From NCBI RefSeq assembly GCF_037996765.1, contig NZ_JBBNAD010000004.1:620001-684000 (forward strand): DNA of 64,000 nucleotides, given 5' to 3'. The DNA is from Bdellovibrio sp. GT3. GTDB taxonomy: Bacteria; Bdellovibrionota; Bdellovibrionia; Bdellovibrionales; Bdellovibrionaceae. The notes beneath the pieces are model-generated. The model ran no database searches. It saw only the letters and a list, made by a program, of their open reading frames with translations, and was not told where the DNA came from. Positions within the stretch are counted from its first letter, which is position 1; each line of letters starts with the position of its first letter. Position numbers and translations under genes: made by a program. Shown in pieces: positions 54,852 to 62,480 of this stretch.

Positions 54852-56033
54852 TTGAGAATTTTCTGGGCAATCACCTGCTTCATAGTTGCACTCACCTTGG
54901 CGATTTCCGATGTGCAGGCACAGACTCCCGCTAAAACAGCTCCGCAATTTGACAAAGAACTGGTTCGAGTTCGCATTTTAACAAACTCCAAAAAAGTTCA
55001 AGTCGCTGGTCAAAGTCTGCGTTTTCAGATTCTGTCACAACCGTATCGTCCTGTGGCGATCCCACAAAGTGGTGCAGCTGAAGTGCGCGTGATGCGAAAA
55101 AATGGCAAACACGTCTGGGCGTTGCGCCTGAACAATCGCGATAATGAGCATCTGTTTAAGGAAAAGTATCTGATGATCCAAGGCGAGAACCTGCGCGTCG
55201 GTGGTCAAAGCCTTCCATCCCGTGTGATGCTGGCTAAGGGTGCCGGCGATCAAGTGGATGTGGTAGGTGTGTTGCCATTGGATGAATATATCGCAGGTGT
55301 CCTGGCTTCAGAAATGCCGATCAGCTGGCCGTTGGAAACGTTGAAGGCTCAGGCCGTGGCCGCAAGATCATATGCACTGGCAGTGATGGCAGAGCGTGAA
55401 GACAAAGCCTATCACTTGGAAAGCTCCGTGTTGGATCAGGTGTTTCGTCATATTGCTGGGGACGATTCCGATCCCAAGCTAAAGAAAGCCCTTCAGGCTG
55501 TGCATGAAACTGCGGGAATCAAACTTATCGATCGCAGTCATAAAGTTTTAAAAGCCTACTATCACGCCGACTGCGGGGGACACACGACTCACGCAAAAAA
55601 TGTGTGGAGTGGGGGCGTTAACAGCGGTGTTGCCGTTGATAATTCCTGCCCGACAAATCCCAAAGCCAACTGGACGGTGAAATTCACCCGTTCAGAGATT
55701 GCCGATAAATTGAAACTTCCATCCATTCAGGAAATCACGTTGGATCGCATGACTGGCGACACCCGTATTCGTGGCGTGCAGGTCGCAGTCAATGAAACAG
55801 ATAGCAAATATATCTCAGCGAATGAATTTCGTCAGGCCCTGGGATTTACAGAGTTGCGAAGCACATTGTTTGACCTGAAAAAGAATCAGGATGAATTTGT
55901 GTTTACGGGGCGTGGGTTTGGTCATGGTGTCGGACTTTGTCAGTGGGGCAGCAGAGCCTTGGGACTTAAAGGGAAAAACTTTAATCAGATTTTAAAGCAC
56001 TACTATCCAGCTGCGCAAATAGCTCAGAACTAA
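54852..56033 (+). CDS. SpoIID/LytB-domain protein
   Basis: 393 aa, TTG start with GGAG seven bases upstream. Signal peptide (MRIFWAITCFIVALTLAISDVQA). SpoIID domain ~135-385 with Glu154 (VLASEMPISWPLETLKAQAVAARSYA) and the CGGHT pair expected in the active lytic transglycosylase. SpoIID cleaves denuded glycan strands after amidase removal of peptides during engulfment in Bacillus. In a wall-remodelling predator a similar task is plausible (inference). The C-terminal GFGHGVGLCQWG is a family signature. Confidence 0.92.
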   Translation: MRIFWAITCFIVALTLAISDVQAQTPAKTAPQFDKELVRVRILTNSKKVQVAGQSLRFQILSQPYRPVAIPQSGAAEVRVMRKNGKHVWALRLNNRDNEHLFKEKYLMIQGENLRVGGQSLPSRVMLAKGAGDQVDVVGVLPLDEYIAGVLASEMPISWPLETLKAQAVAARSYALAVMAEREDKAYHLESSVLDQVFRHIAGDDSDPKLKKALQAVHETAGIKLIDRSHKVLKAYYHADCGGHTTHAKNVWSGGVNSGVAVDNSCPTNPKANWTVKFTRSEIADKLKLPSIQEITLDRMTGDTRIRGVQVAVNETDSKYISANEFRQALGFTELRSTLFDLKKNQDEFVFTGRGFGHGVGLCQWGSRALGLKGKNFNQILKHYYPAAQIAQN

Positions 56034-56872
56034 TAATAGAAATCAAACGGAGGCAGTGAAGGCACTGCCTCGAATGCTTGTACCTTCGGTGTGAAAGAGA
56101 AAATCTGCACACGCTTTTGACCTTTGACGCCAACCCAGTTTTCCAGGATGTCGTTGTAGCCCCCAGAAGCCTTTAGCATGCCCAAACCCAATTCAAACTT
56201 TTTAACCAGTTCCTTGGTGTCCTTGTGGGACTTGGAAAAGTGAACATAAATGGGTTCTTCAGACATCTCCATGACGATTTGAAACTGGTTTTTGAATTCG
56301 GGAGTCGTCCTTAAATAGTAGTAGTAGACAAACTCATCCACCGCCGCGAACGAGACACGATTGGATTTAAGCATCATCAACGAGGTCTGATCACTGGAAG
56401 TGAAGACTTTATTGATATTCATGTTGTCGTCGAACTCTTTACCAAAAGGAAACTCCGCCGGCAGAGCCACGGATTGCCCTTCCAGATCTTTGATCTTTGA
56501 GGGTTTCTTTTTGGCGGTGATGGCGTTGGCGATGATCAGGCCTTTGCTTTTAAAGAGAGGCTCTTTGGGAAAAACAACGGAAAGATCCAGCTCCTTGGAG
56601 CGGGCGGAATTAAAACAGGCGACATATTTGCCGGTTTGAGTTTGCGCAATACAACGAGTGTAGGGGACTTGGACGAGTTCGACCTCTTCGCCAGCATTTT
56701 TAAATGCTTTCAGGACGATATCAACGGACATCCCTACGGGGCGATTGTCTTTTTTAAATGCAAATGGAGGCCAGGAGTCTTCGACAAGGATTTTAATCGG
56801 TTTAGATAGGGCCACAGTCGGCAGCACAAGGAGGAACGCGAGAGCGAATATATAGAAACAAACCGATTTCAT
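56030..56872 (-). CDS. Family 3 extracellular solute-binding protein
   Basis: 280 aa. Signal peptide (MKSVCFYIFALAFLLVLPTVALS), then a type-II periplasmic-binding fold (IKILVEDSWPPFAFKKDNRPVGMSVDIVLKAF). The family binds polar amino acids; the ligand is not resolved. No ABC permease or ATPase is adjacent, so this may be a sensor or orphan binding protein. Its stop overlaps the SpoIID stop by four bases on the opposite strand. Confidence 0.87.
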   Translation of the reverse strand: MKSVCFYIFALAFLLVLPTVALSKPIKILVEDSWPPFAFKKDNRPVGMSVDIVLKAFKNAGEEVELVQVPYTRCIAQTQTGKYVACFNSARSKELDLSVVFPKEPLFKSKGLIIANAITAKKKPSKIKDLEGQSVALPAEFPFGKEFDDNMNINKVFTSSDQTSLMMLKSNRVSFAAVDEFVYYYYLRTTPEFKNQFQIVMEMSEEPIYVHFSKSHKDTKELVKKFELGLGMLKASGGYNDILENWVGVKGQKRVQIFSFTPKVQAFEAVPSLPPFDFYY

Positions 56873-56927
56873 GGCTGTGGTTTAACAGGCAGAGTATCGG
56901 CATACAGCTTACTTATCTGTAATTGAA

Positions 56928-57005
56928 CTAAAAACCCATGAATACTCGGGCAGCAAACATAAATACAGCACCGAGAATTAAAACATTTGTTGCAGAGACA
57001 GTCAT
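56928..57005 (-). CDS. Candidate 25-aa hydrophobic peptide
   Basis: MTVSATNVLILGAVFMFAARVFMGF would span the membrane once. AAAGGA lies six to eight bases before the ATG, a better ribosome site than many annotated genes here, and the codon run is intact to TAG. It is close to the solute-binding gene's start but on the same strand, so it is upstream of it. Very short membrane proteins of this kind often act as regulators or subunits; function unknown. Short length leaves some chance of accident. Confidence 0.45.
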   Translation of the reverse strand: MTVSATNVLILGAVFMFAARVFMGF

Positions 57006-57254
57006 TTCGCGTCCTTTTTGAATTGTGATACATCCCATTTCGGTAATGTTAGGAAAAATCTTAAATGTTATTTTTGCGTCTAACTAATGTGCATGTCTTA
57101 TTTTTAGAAAAGGTGCCCTTTTTGCGCTCGCCCCTTGGTGGTTAGTCACTGGAAGGGTGTTTGTTTCAGATTGAGAAACCGCATAAATCCCAAGTTAAAT
57201 TAGATAATTACAAGGCCTTCAGGATCTTGGCACAGGCATAGCAATACCCAACCT

Positions 57255-57284
57255 CGAGGGCTCACCTTTGAAAACGAGCCCTTG
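57255..57284 (+). promoter_or_regulatory. Hairpin just upstream of a lipoprotein ribosome site
   Basis: AGGGCTC / GAGCCCT stem with a 12-base loop, followed within a few bases by AGAGGATGGT and ATG 57297. There is no T-run. It could affect translation or be a processed 5' end. Confidence 0.4.
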
Positions 57285-57296
57285 AAAGAGGATGGT

Positions 57297-58082
57297 ATGA
57301 ACAACAAATTTAACGCTCCAATGATGATCTTGGTTACTGCAGTGGCACTGATGGGTGTCGGGTGCGGAAACAATAAGATGGTCGTCGCAGGTTCAAATCA
57401 GTCTGTGAATACATCCGGCAACGAAACAGGATATATTCCAACTTCACCAGATGGCAGCACGGGTACTGACACAGGTACAGGCTCTACTGCTTATTCAAAT
57501 GAGGCGACATTCACTCCAGTGAATATGAATGAGTTGAATGCTTATGTTGGAACTCGTCCATTGAATGATCCGCAAAATATCAAAATCAAGATTCAACTAT
57601 CTCAAGTTGAAAGCACAGGCCGCTTCGCTGGCTCAGTTTCTTTGTCTTATACAGATACTGGCATGGTTTACACTGGAACTTTCTCTGCGGGTTCTGGCAG
57701 AAATGCTGAATACAAGGGTTTGAAAGACAACAATTCCCTGGAAGCGACTTATAATACTTGGTTCAAAATCAATGGCAGCTCTGTGTTCACGGGTTTCTTC
57801 CAGGATCAATGGGGCGGTGTTGTGTTGGTTATCGATAAATTGACCACTCAAGGTGATATCTCTGGCGGTGGCGGTATGGTTGCTTCCGGTTCTTTGTACT
57901 ACAAGAACTTTGCTCAATCCTACGCAACTCAGTCTCCGTACAGATTCTGCTGGTTCATCTATGACGGTCCTTACAACTGCCGCGCGGATTCAGTGATCAA
58001 CAAATCATCTCTGACTCCAGGTAACGGTTATAAGAAGCTTGGTACTTTCACTGGAATCTCTTACACGGCGGCTTTCCAGTAA
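57297..58082 (+). CDS. Lipoprotein, first of a pair
   Basis: 261 aa. Leader with lipobox LMGVGC (Cys near 18). A Ser/Thr/Gly-rich spacer (SPDGSTGTDTGTGSTA) precedes a beta-rich domain with two C-terminal Cys (FCWFIYDGPYNC). No family recognised. The start at 57297 has AGAGG upstream. A second lipoprotein of similar style follows 56 bases later, and the pair is closed by a terminator, so they are likely one operon. Confidence 0.76.
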   Translation: MNNKFNAPMMILVTAVALMGVGCGNNKMVVAGSNQSVNTSGNETGYIPTSPDGSTGTDTGTGSTAYSNEATFTPVNMNELNAYVGTRPLNDPQNIKIKIQLSQVESTGRFAGSVSLSYTDTGMVYTGTFSAGSGRNAEYKGLKDNNSLEATYNTWFKINGSSVFTGFFQDQWGGVVLVIDKLTTQGDISGGGGMVASGSLYYKNFAQSYATQSPYRFCWFIYDGPYNCRADSVINKSSLTPGNGYKKLGTFTGISYTAAFQ

Positions 58083-58138
58083 TTGAGTGAATTGAAATAG
58101 AATTGAATTTTAGAAGTTAAATAAATCGAGGAGTAACT

Positions 58139-58795
58139 ATGGAAAATTATGAATATAGAAAGCTGAGCTTTCCGGGAATGATCCTGCGTTTGGCAGGTGC
58201 ATTGGCGGTGACAGCTTTGATGACAGCTTGCCCAGGTAAAAATGATGGTCCAAACGGTAACAGTTGGGTCACAGCAGCCAACTTCGTAAGTCCCACTCAA
58301 ATGGGATCTGTACAAGGTGTGAACCCGATGAACTCGGTTTCATTGGCCTTGAATGTGATCGTTGAGAGCGGTGCTGCAACTTACAATGGCACTTATCAAA
58401 ATGGATATTACCCGGCGAACTATAACACTGGTTATTATCCAAACGGCACTGTTCCTGGTTACTCCAATATTGGTACGAATCTGAACCTTTACACAGGCCC
58501 CGTGGCTTTCCAAGGGACAATGACGGTTGGTACTAACTGGTATGATCTTTATGGTTCCGGTTGTCAGGTTGCACCGGGCACTTACACGGTAGAGACTGCA
58601 ACTCGCGGTAACATGGCGAATGCGGGAATGATGTCGACAGTGGTGCTTGTGGCAAATCCAGGTAACATCGTGATGGAAATCAACGGCGGAATGATCAATG
58701 GCAACCGTTTGGTGGCCCTTCCTCCAGGTGGTATCCACGTAGCTCAAGTAAACGGCGCTGTTTGCAGCCCGGTGTTTGGCGGATCTTTTAACTAA
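58139..58795 (+). CDS. Lipoprotein, second of a pair
   Basis: 218 aa. Lipobox ALMTAC (Cys near 31; a longer N-terminal basic segment MENYEYRKLSFPG precedes the hydrophobic core). The mature part is rich in Tyr, Asn and Gly with repeats NGYYPANY / TGYYPNG, then a beta-rich region (GTYTVETATRGN). Two Cys (GSGCQV, GAVCSP). No family recognised. GAGGAG lies before the ATG. Confidence 0.76.
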   Translation: MENYEYRKLSFPGMILRLAGALAVTALMTACPGKNDGPNGNSWVTAANFVSPTQMGSVQGVNPMNSVSLALNVIVESGAATYNGTYQNGYYPANYNTGYYPNGTVPGYSNIGTNLNLYTGPVAFQGTMTVGTNWYDLYGSGCQVAPGTYTVETATRGNMANAGMMSTVVLVANPGNIVMEINGGMINGNRLVALPPGGIHVAQVNGAVCSPVFGGSFN

Positions 58796-58822
58796 GACGC
58801 TTCTTCAGATGGCTTAAAATTG

Positions 58823-58866
58823 AAAACCGTCCGGTGCTGACCTCGCAGCAACGGGCGGTTTTTTAT
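58823..58866 (+). terminator. Rho-independent terminator of the lipoprotein pair
   Basis: Imperfect stem AAAACCG...GGTGCTG / CAGCAAC...CGGTTTT with a T-rich end. Confidence 0.85.
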
Positions 58867-58925
58867 TTTGTTTTAGTGACATAATATTTCTTGCGCTCCG
58901 TCTAAAGTCTGGTTCTAATATTCTT

Positions 58926-59804
58926 ATGGAACTACCTCTTTGGATCGACTTCTTTGATGAACTGCAAAACGTACGTGGACGTTCCCAAAATACGGTGATG
59001 GCGTATCGCCGTGACCTGGAACTCTATATCGAATATCGCAAAACCCATAATAACGTGACTGGCTTCTACGAATTTATGAAGAAGCAAAAGCTTTCCACGC
59101 GCTCTCAAGCCCGTGTGATCTCTTCCTTGCGCACGTACTTTAAGTTTTGTGAGACCCGTGGCCACAACAGCCCGGAGCTGCGTGAGCTAAGACCACCAAA
59201 GGTGAAGGTCGGCTTACCGAAGGTTTTGACTCCCCAGGAGTTCCAGCAGCTGTTTGATGCGGCTGAGGTGAATGATCCGGTGAAAACCGCGCGCAATCAG
59301 CTGACGCTGTTATTCCTTTATGGTTTGGGCTGTCGTGTTTCCGAATTGATTTCTCTTAATGTGACGGATTTTAATCAAACAGATCGTTGGATCAAAGTTC
59401 TTGGCAAGGGCAGCAAGGAACGTTTGGTTCCTTTGACTGAAAAACTGGCGGAAACATTGACTCAGTATCTGCGCGAGCACCGCTCAGTTCTGACGAAAGA
59501 CAACACTCCATCAATCCTGATCAATGACCGCGGTCATCGTCCTTCCCGTGTTGACGTGTGGAGATGGCTTGCCAGCTGGTCGACGCGTGCAGGGTTTGCT
59601 GAACCGGTAAATCCACATCGCTTCCGTCATGGCTGTGCCACGGCTTTGTTGGAAAGTGGCGCGGACCTGCGTTCGATCCAAATGTTGTTGGGACATGCAA
59701 GTATTCAGACGACCCAGATTTATACGAATGTGACGACGAACACGATGACTCGCACTATTGAGGAACATCATCCACTGTCGCAAATGGCGGAAGTGGAAAA
59801 ATAG
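58926..59804 (+). CDS. XerC/XerD-type tyrosine recombinase
   Basis: 292 aa, the usual size. N-terminal SAM-like core-binding domain (LWIDFFDELQNVRGRSQNTVMAYRRDL) and a catalytic domain with all residues: Arg137 (GCRVSEL), Lys161 (GKGSKER), His231/Arg234 (HRFRHG), His257 (LGHASI) and Tyr266 (QIYTNV). It resolves chromosome dimers at dif with its partner. XerC versus XerD cannot be decided here. No att site or cassette is adjacent. A terminator follows. Confidence 0.93.
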   Translation: MELPLWIDFFDELQNVRGRSQNTVMAYRRDLELYIEYRKTHNNVTGFYEFMKKQKLSTRSQARVISSLRTYFKFCETRGHNSPELRELRPPKVKVGLPKVLTPQEFQQLFDAAEVNDPVKTARNQLTLLFLYGLGCRVSELISLNVTDFNQTDRWIKVLGKGSKERLVPLTEKLAETLTQYLREHRSVLTKDNTPSILINDRGHRPSRVDVWRWLASWSTRAGFAEPVNPHRFRHGCATALLESGADLRSIQMLLGHASIQTTQIYTNVTTNTMTRTIEEHHPLSQMAEVEK

Positions 59805-59837
59805 TCCGGACCTCGGTTTGAAATTTTCTAATTTCTA

Positions 59838-59867
59838 AAAAAGCCCACACTGGTTGTGGGCTTTTTC
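59838..59867 (+). terminator. Rho-independent terminator of the Xer gene
   Basis: Perfect stem AAAAAGCCCACA / TGTGGGCTTTTT with a short loop, followed within 20 bases by the next start codon. Confidence 0.93.
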
Positions 59868-59886
59868 TTTGCTGGCAGTGTCTGCC

Positions 59887-61335
59887 ATGAAATTAAAATC
59901 ACTTATTCGCGAAAATGATGTCCTCGTTCCGGTCGAGGTGGAAATCAACTTTACTCCGGGCCTGCCGCAAATCCAGTTTCTGGGTTTGCCTGACCAGGGA
60001 ATTCGGGAAAGTATTCACCGAATCAAAAGCGCCATTCGTGCGCAAGGTTTTGAATTCCCCAAATCACAACAAGTTTTGGTTAATCTGCGCCCTAATCACT
60101 TGAAAAAATCCTCCCGCGGCCTGGAGCTTGCCGTGGCCATGGGGATTTTGTGGGAGTCAGAACAAATCCCGAAGCCTGATGACACTGTGATGGTGTACGG
60201 GGAGCTGGGACTTTTAGGAGAAGTTTACGAGCCCGGGGATCTGACCACGGATTTTGAGCCTGACGGAAAAGTCTTAGTATGGACAGGGCAGACACAAAAT
60301 ACTTCGGCGGTTTTTGATCGCTACGAGCTTGGTTGTTTGCAGGATATTCGAGAGCCGGTGGAGATCGCAGCGGTTCCGCGCGAATACGAGGTGCGAAGAC
60401 CCGAGGCAGATTTGCAGCTTCGCTTTCCGGAACGGCAGGCAAGGCTTTTGGAAGTGATTGCGCTGGGCGAACACTCGGTGCTTTTGGCGGGGCCTGCGGG
60501 TTCTGGCAAAAGCACCATCGCACGCACGCTTTCGGCTTTGCTCGCGGCGCCCACCCAGGAAGACATGCACACAATTTCAAAAAATAATCGGGGCGGCAGC
60601 GAGGCCCCTCTTCGCTGGCGTCCCGTGGTTCATCCCCATCATTCGACCACCGCTCTTGGGTTGATTGGTGGGGGTGTGCCCCCTTTCAAGGGCGAGATCA
60701 CCCGGGCCCACAAGGGCATCATGATTCTGGATGAGCTGCTCGAGTTCAACGTGCGCGCGCAGGAGGCTTTGCGCGAGCCCATGGAGGAATCCATGATCCG
60801 CATTCGCCGCAGTCGCTACGTTGAGGAGTTCCCGGCAGAGTCATTGATGATTGCGACGACCAACTTATGCCCGTGCGGTGATTGGGTGCCGAAATCGAAA
60901 GTCGTCTGCGGCAGATCACTTAAAAAATGTCAGTCCTATATGGAGCGCCTCTCGGGTCCGTTGGTGGATCGGTTTCATATTACGTTTTTCACCAAAAAAC
61001 GTGAGGACGGGGACTCGGTATCTGGCGAGGAAATCCTGGAAAAGTTGGAGGCCAGTCGCCGCTTTCGCGCGAAGCTTTCGATTCAAGATGCGCGCTTTAA
61101 GAAGCTCGCCAGTCGGTGGAGTTTTGAAGAATTGGTTTTGGATCTGCCCAGCTTTTACATGAAAGAACTCTTCCCTAAAGAGATCTCCAGCCGCCGTCGC
61201 GAGCTCGCGACGCTGCGAGTCGCCAGAACTCTGGCCGACCTCGAGCAAGTCGAAAAGCTTCAGCCTCAGCATGTTGAGAAGGCCCTCAAGATGACCTTTG
61301 AACCCGTCGAAGCGTTAAAACGTCTTGGATGTTGA
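59887..61335 (+). CDS. ComM/YifB-like Mg-chelatase-type AAA+ ATPase
   Basis: 482 aa. N-terminal ChlI domain (RIKSAIRAQGFEFPKSQQVLVNLRP), AAA+ core with Walker A GPAGSGKS (about residue 209) and DE box (IMILDELLEF), C-terminal Mg-chelatase domain. ComM promotes branch migration in natural transformation; in non-competent bacteria the same family is found with unknown role. The start at 59887 (MKLKSLIREND) is the family start. No Shine-Dalgarno is visible and the terminator lies just upstream, so it probably starts from a close promoter or weak leader. Confidence 0.9.
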   Translation: MKLKSLIRENDVLVPVEVEINFTPGLPQIQFLGLPDQGIRESIHRIKSAIRAQGFEFPKSQQVLVNLRPNHLKKSSRGLELAVAMGILWESEQIPKPDDTVMVYGELGLLGEVYEPGDLTTDFEPDGKVLVWTGQTQNTSAVFDRYELGCLQDIREPVEIAAVPREYEVRRPEADLQLRFPERQARLLEVIALGEHSVLLAGPAGSGKSTIARTLSALLAAPTQEDMHTISKNNRGGSEAPLRWRPVVHPHHSTTALGLIGGGVPPFKGEITRAHKGIMILDELLEFNVRAQEALREPMEESMIRIRRSRYVEEFPAESLMIATTNLCPCGDWVPKSKVVCGRSLKKCQSYMERLSGPLVDRFHITFFTKKREDGDSVSGEEILEKLEASRRFRAKLSIQDARFKKLASRWSFEELVLDLPSFYMKELFPKEISSRRRELATLRVARTLADLEQVEKLQPQHVEKALKMTFEPVEALKRLGC

Positions 61336-61358
61336 AATATGCATAAAATATGTATAAT
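61332..61358 (+). promoter_or_regulatory. Promoter/operator of the toxin-antitoxin-like pair
   Basis: TATAAT at 61353-61358 with TTGAAA 15 bases before. Two 11-bp tandem copies, AAATATGCATA (61335-61345) and AAATATGTATA (61346-61356), fill the spacer, as expected for an RHH repressor site. Confidence 0.6.
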
Positions 61359-61375
61359 ATATTCGGAGGTGCTTA

Positions 61376-61636
61376 ATGCCGAGAATTAGGTACCTTCAGT
61401 CTATTTTGTTCGGGATGTCCGTGTGGATTTACTATAGTGATCATGGTTTTCCCCATGTCGAAATTTACCAGGGCAAGCCGGAAAATTTTGAAGCCCATTT
61501 AAAGCTGAATATTCTGAATTTTGAACCTCTCGAAGTGAATGGCTTTTCCGAGCGCTCGGTTCGACTGATTATTAAAAAGCTCCAGCCGTACCGGGAAGCG
61601 TTGTTAAAGGATTGGTATGAAATCGTCAAAGAGTAA
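61376..61636 (+). CDS. DUF4160 protein, candidate toxin
   Basis: 86 aa. GFPHVEIYQGKPENFEAHLKL and the SVRLIIKKLQPYREALLKDWYEI ending match the DUF4160 family, which is frequently paired with small antitoxin-like genes. GGAGGT five bases before the ATG. The next gene overlaps by 20 bases. The activity of DUF4160 is not known to me; a toxin role is inferred from the pairing. Confidence 0.75.
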   Translation: MPRIRYLQSILFGMSVWIYYSDHGFPHVEIYQGKPENFEAHLKLNILNFEPLEVNGFSERSVRLIIKKLQPYREALLKDWYEIVKE

Positions 61637-61889
61637 GTTAAATTACGGCAACATCGAAGTGGATGAGCGAATCTTTGATCCCGAAAGTACGAAAGTACGC
61701 ATTTCAACTATGATTGATGCGGACGTCGTTTTCGCATTAAGGGAGCGGGCGAAAAATGAGAAAACAAAGTATCAGACTCTCATAAATAAGATTTTGCGCC
61801 AGGCGGTTATGGGGGGAGACCCTCTTCATATTGATGAGATCGAGGCAGCATTGCTAAAGCGAGGCTTCGTTAAGAAAGCTCGTGGATAG
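61617..61889 (+). CDS. RHH (BrnA-like) DNA-binding antitoxin
   Basis: 90 aa. A disordered N-terminus followed by a ribbon-helix-helix: KVRISTMIDADVVFALRERAKNEKTKYQTLINKILRQ, close to BrnA-type antitoxins. It starts inside the DUF4160 gene (20-base overlap). It would bind its own operator (two 11-bp repeats upstream) and the partner protein. Confidence 0.82.
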   Translation: MKSSKSKLNYGNIEVDERIFDPESTKVRISTMIDADVVFALRERAKNEKTKYQTLINKILRQAVMGGDPLHIDEIEAALLKRGFVKKARG

Positions 61890-61900
61890 GCTTAAGCTCA

Positions 61901-61930
61901 CTTTTAAAGCATTTTAAAGCGTTTTGAAGA
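61901..61930 (+). repeat. Three 10-bp A/T repeats upstream of the tRNA promoter
   Basis: CTTTTAAAGC, ATTTTAAAGC and GTTTTGAAGA in tandem, 18 bases before the tRNA -35. The helical spacing suits a bent UP-like element or a protein site. Confidence 0.5.
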
Positions 61931-61947
61931 TCACATAATGTTTAAAG

Positions 61948-61976
61948 TTGACTTAAAACACTGATTTCAATAGATT
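61948..61976 (+). promoter_or_regulatory. Promoter of the tRNA-Cys gene
   Basis: TTGACT (61948-61953), 17-base spacer, TAGATT (61971-61976). The expected start is about 15 bases before the tRNA 5' end. Confidence 0.7.
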
Positions 61977-61997
61977 GGGTCTTCGCGTTTACTCAGA

Positions 61998-62071
61998 GGT
62001 GGGTTGGCCGAGAAGCTAGGCACGGCTCTGCAAAAGCCGCTAGAGCGGGGCGGTACCGCTATCCACCTCCA
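61998..62071 (+). tRNA. tRNA-Cys (GCA) with abnormal D and T loops
   Basis: 74 bases including encoded CCA. Acceptor GGTGGGT/ATCCACC (7 bp, one G-T), discriminator T as in tRNA-Cys, anticodon arm CGGCT-CTGCAAA-AGCCG (GCA at 62030-62032), variable CTAG as in E. coli tRNA-Cys, T stem AGCGG/CCGCT. The D stem is three pairs (GCC/GGC) with loop GAGAAGCTA, which lacks G18-G19, and the T loop is GGCGGTA rather than TTCRANY. Own promoter and terminator. It may be a functional variant, a minor isoacceptor, or decayed. Confidence 0.82.
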
Positions 62072-62076
62072 ATTTT

Positions 62077-62107
62077 AAAAACCGCCTTTCCAGGCGGTTT
62101 TTTTATT
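62077..62107 (+). terminator. Rho-independent terminator of the tRNA
   Basis: Stem AAAACCGCCT / AGGCGGTTTT with TTCC loop and T run, directly after the CCA end. Confidence 0.93.
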
Positions 62108-62119
62108 TCTGCTTACAGT

Positions 62120-62389
62120 CTATTGATGTTCTTTGATCGATCCGTCGGAATCCTTCATATCACGGGTTCCTTGCGGTGCTTTGAGTGACTCGTCAATACG
62201 AGGATCTGAAGTGGCACGACGGTCTCGATTGATTTCCTGAGAGCTGGATGAGCGGGTGGGTTTCGTGCCGAATTGATCATCGTGCTCGTAAGTTGGATCG
62301 CCGGGTTTCACTTCCGTCGAAGTCCGTGGTGCTGCAAAAGTCGTGATTGAGCCCAAAATAAACAAGCTGGCAAGTATAAGTGTTTTCAT
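62120..62389 (-). CDS. Small secreted acidic/basic protein
   Basis: 89 aa. Signal peptide (MKTLILASLFILGSITTFAA); the mature part is disordered and rich in charged residues, Ser and Thr (RSSSSQEINRDRR). AAGGAG precedes ATG 62389; a longer frame begins at 62419. No family recognised. Confidence 0.72.
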   Translation of the reverse strand: MKTLILASLFILGSITTFAAPRTSTEVKPGDPTYEHDDQFGTKPTRSSSSQEINRDRRATSDPRIDESLKAPQGTRDMKDSDGSIKEHQ

Positions 62390-62480
62390 AAGATCTCCTT
62401 CACAAAGACATCGTAGCAATCTTTGAAAGGAGAGGACATTGGACGTTGTTGGAATACATGGATCAGACCGAGGGCAGGCC

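Larger units (their letters stand above)
56873..57296. other. 424-bp intergenic stretch with a small ORF and a hairpin
   Basis: It holds the candidate 25-codon ORF (minus strand, 56928-57005) and the AGGGCTC / GAGCCCT hairpin (57255-57284) just before the lipoprotein ribosome site. The middle is AT-rich and nothing else is recognised. Confidence 0.6.

Noticed and set aside
61998-62071. Selenocysteine-type or 8/4 tRNA
   Set aside because: Anticodon is GCA and the acceptor/T arm is 7/5; position 8 would pair T-T.
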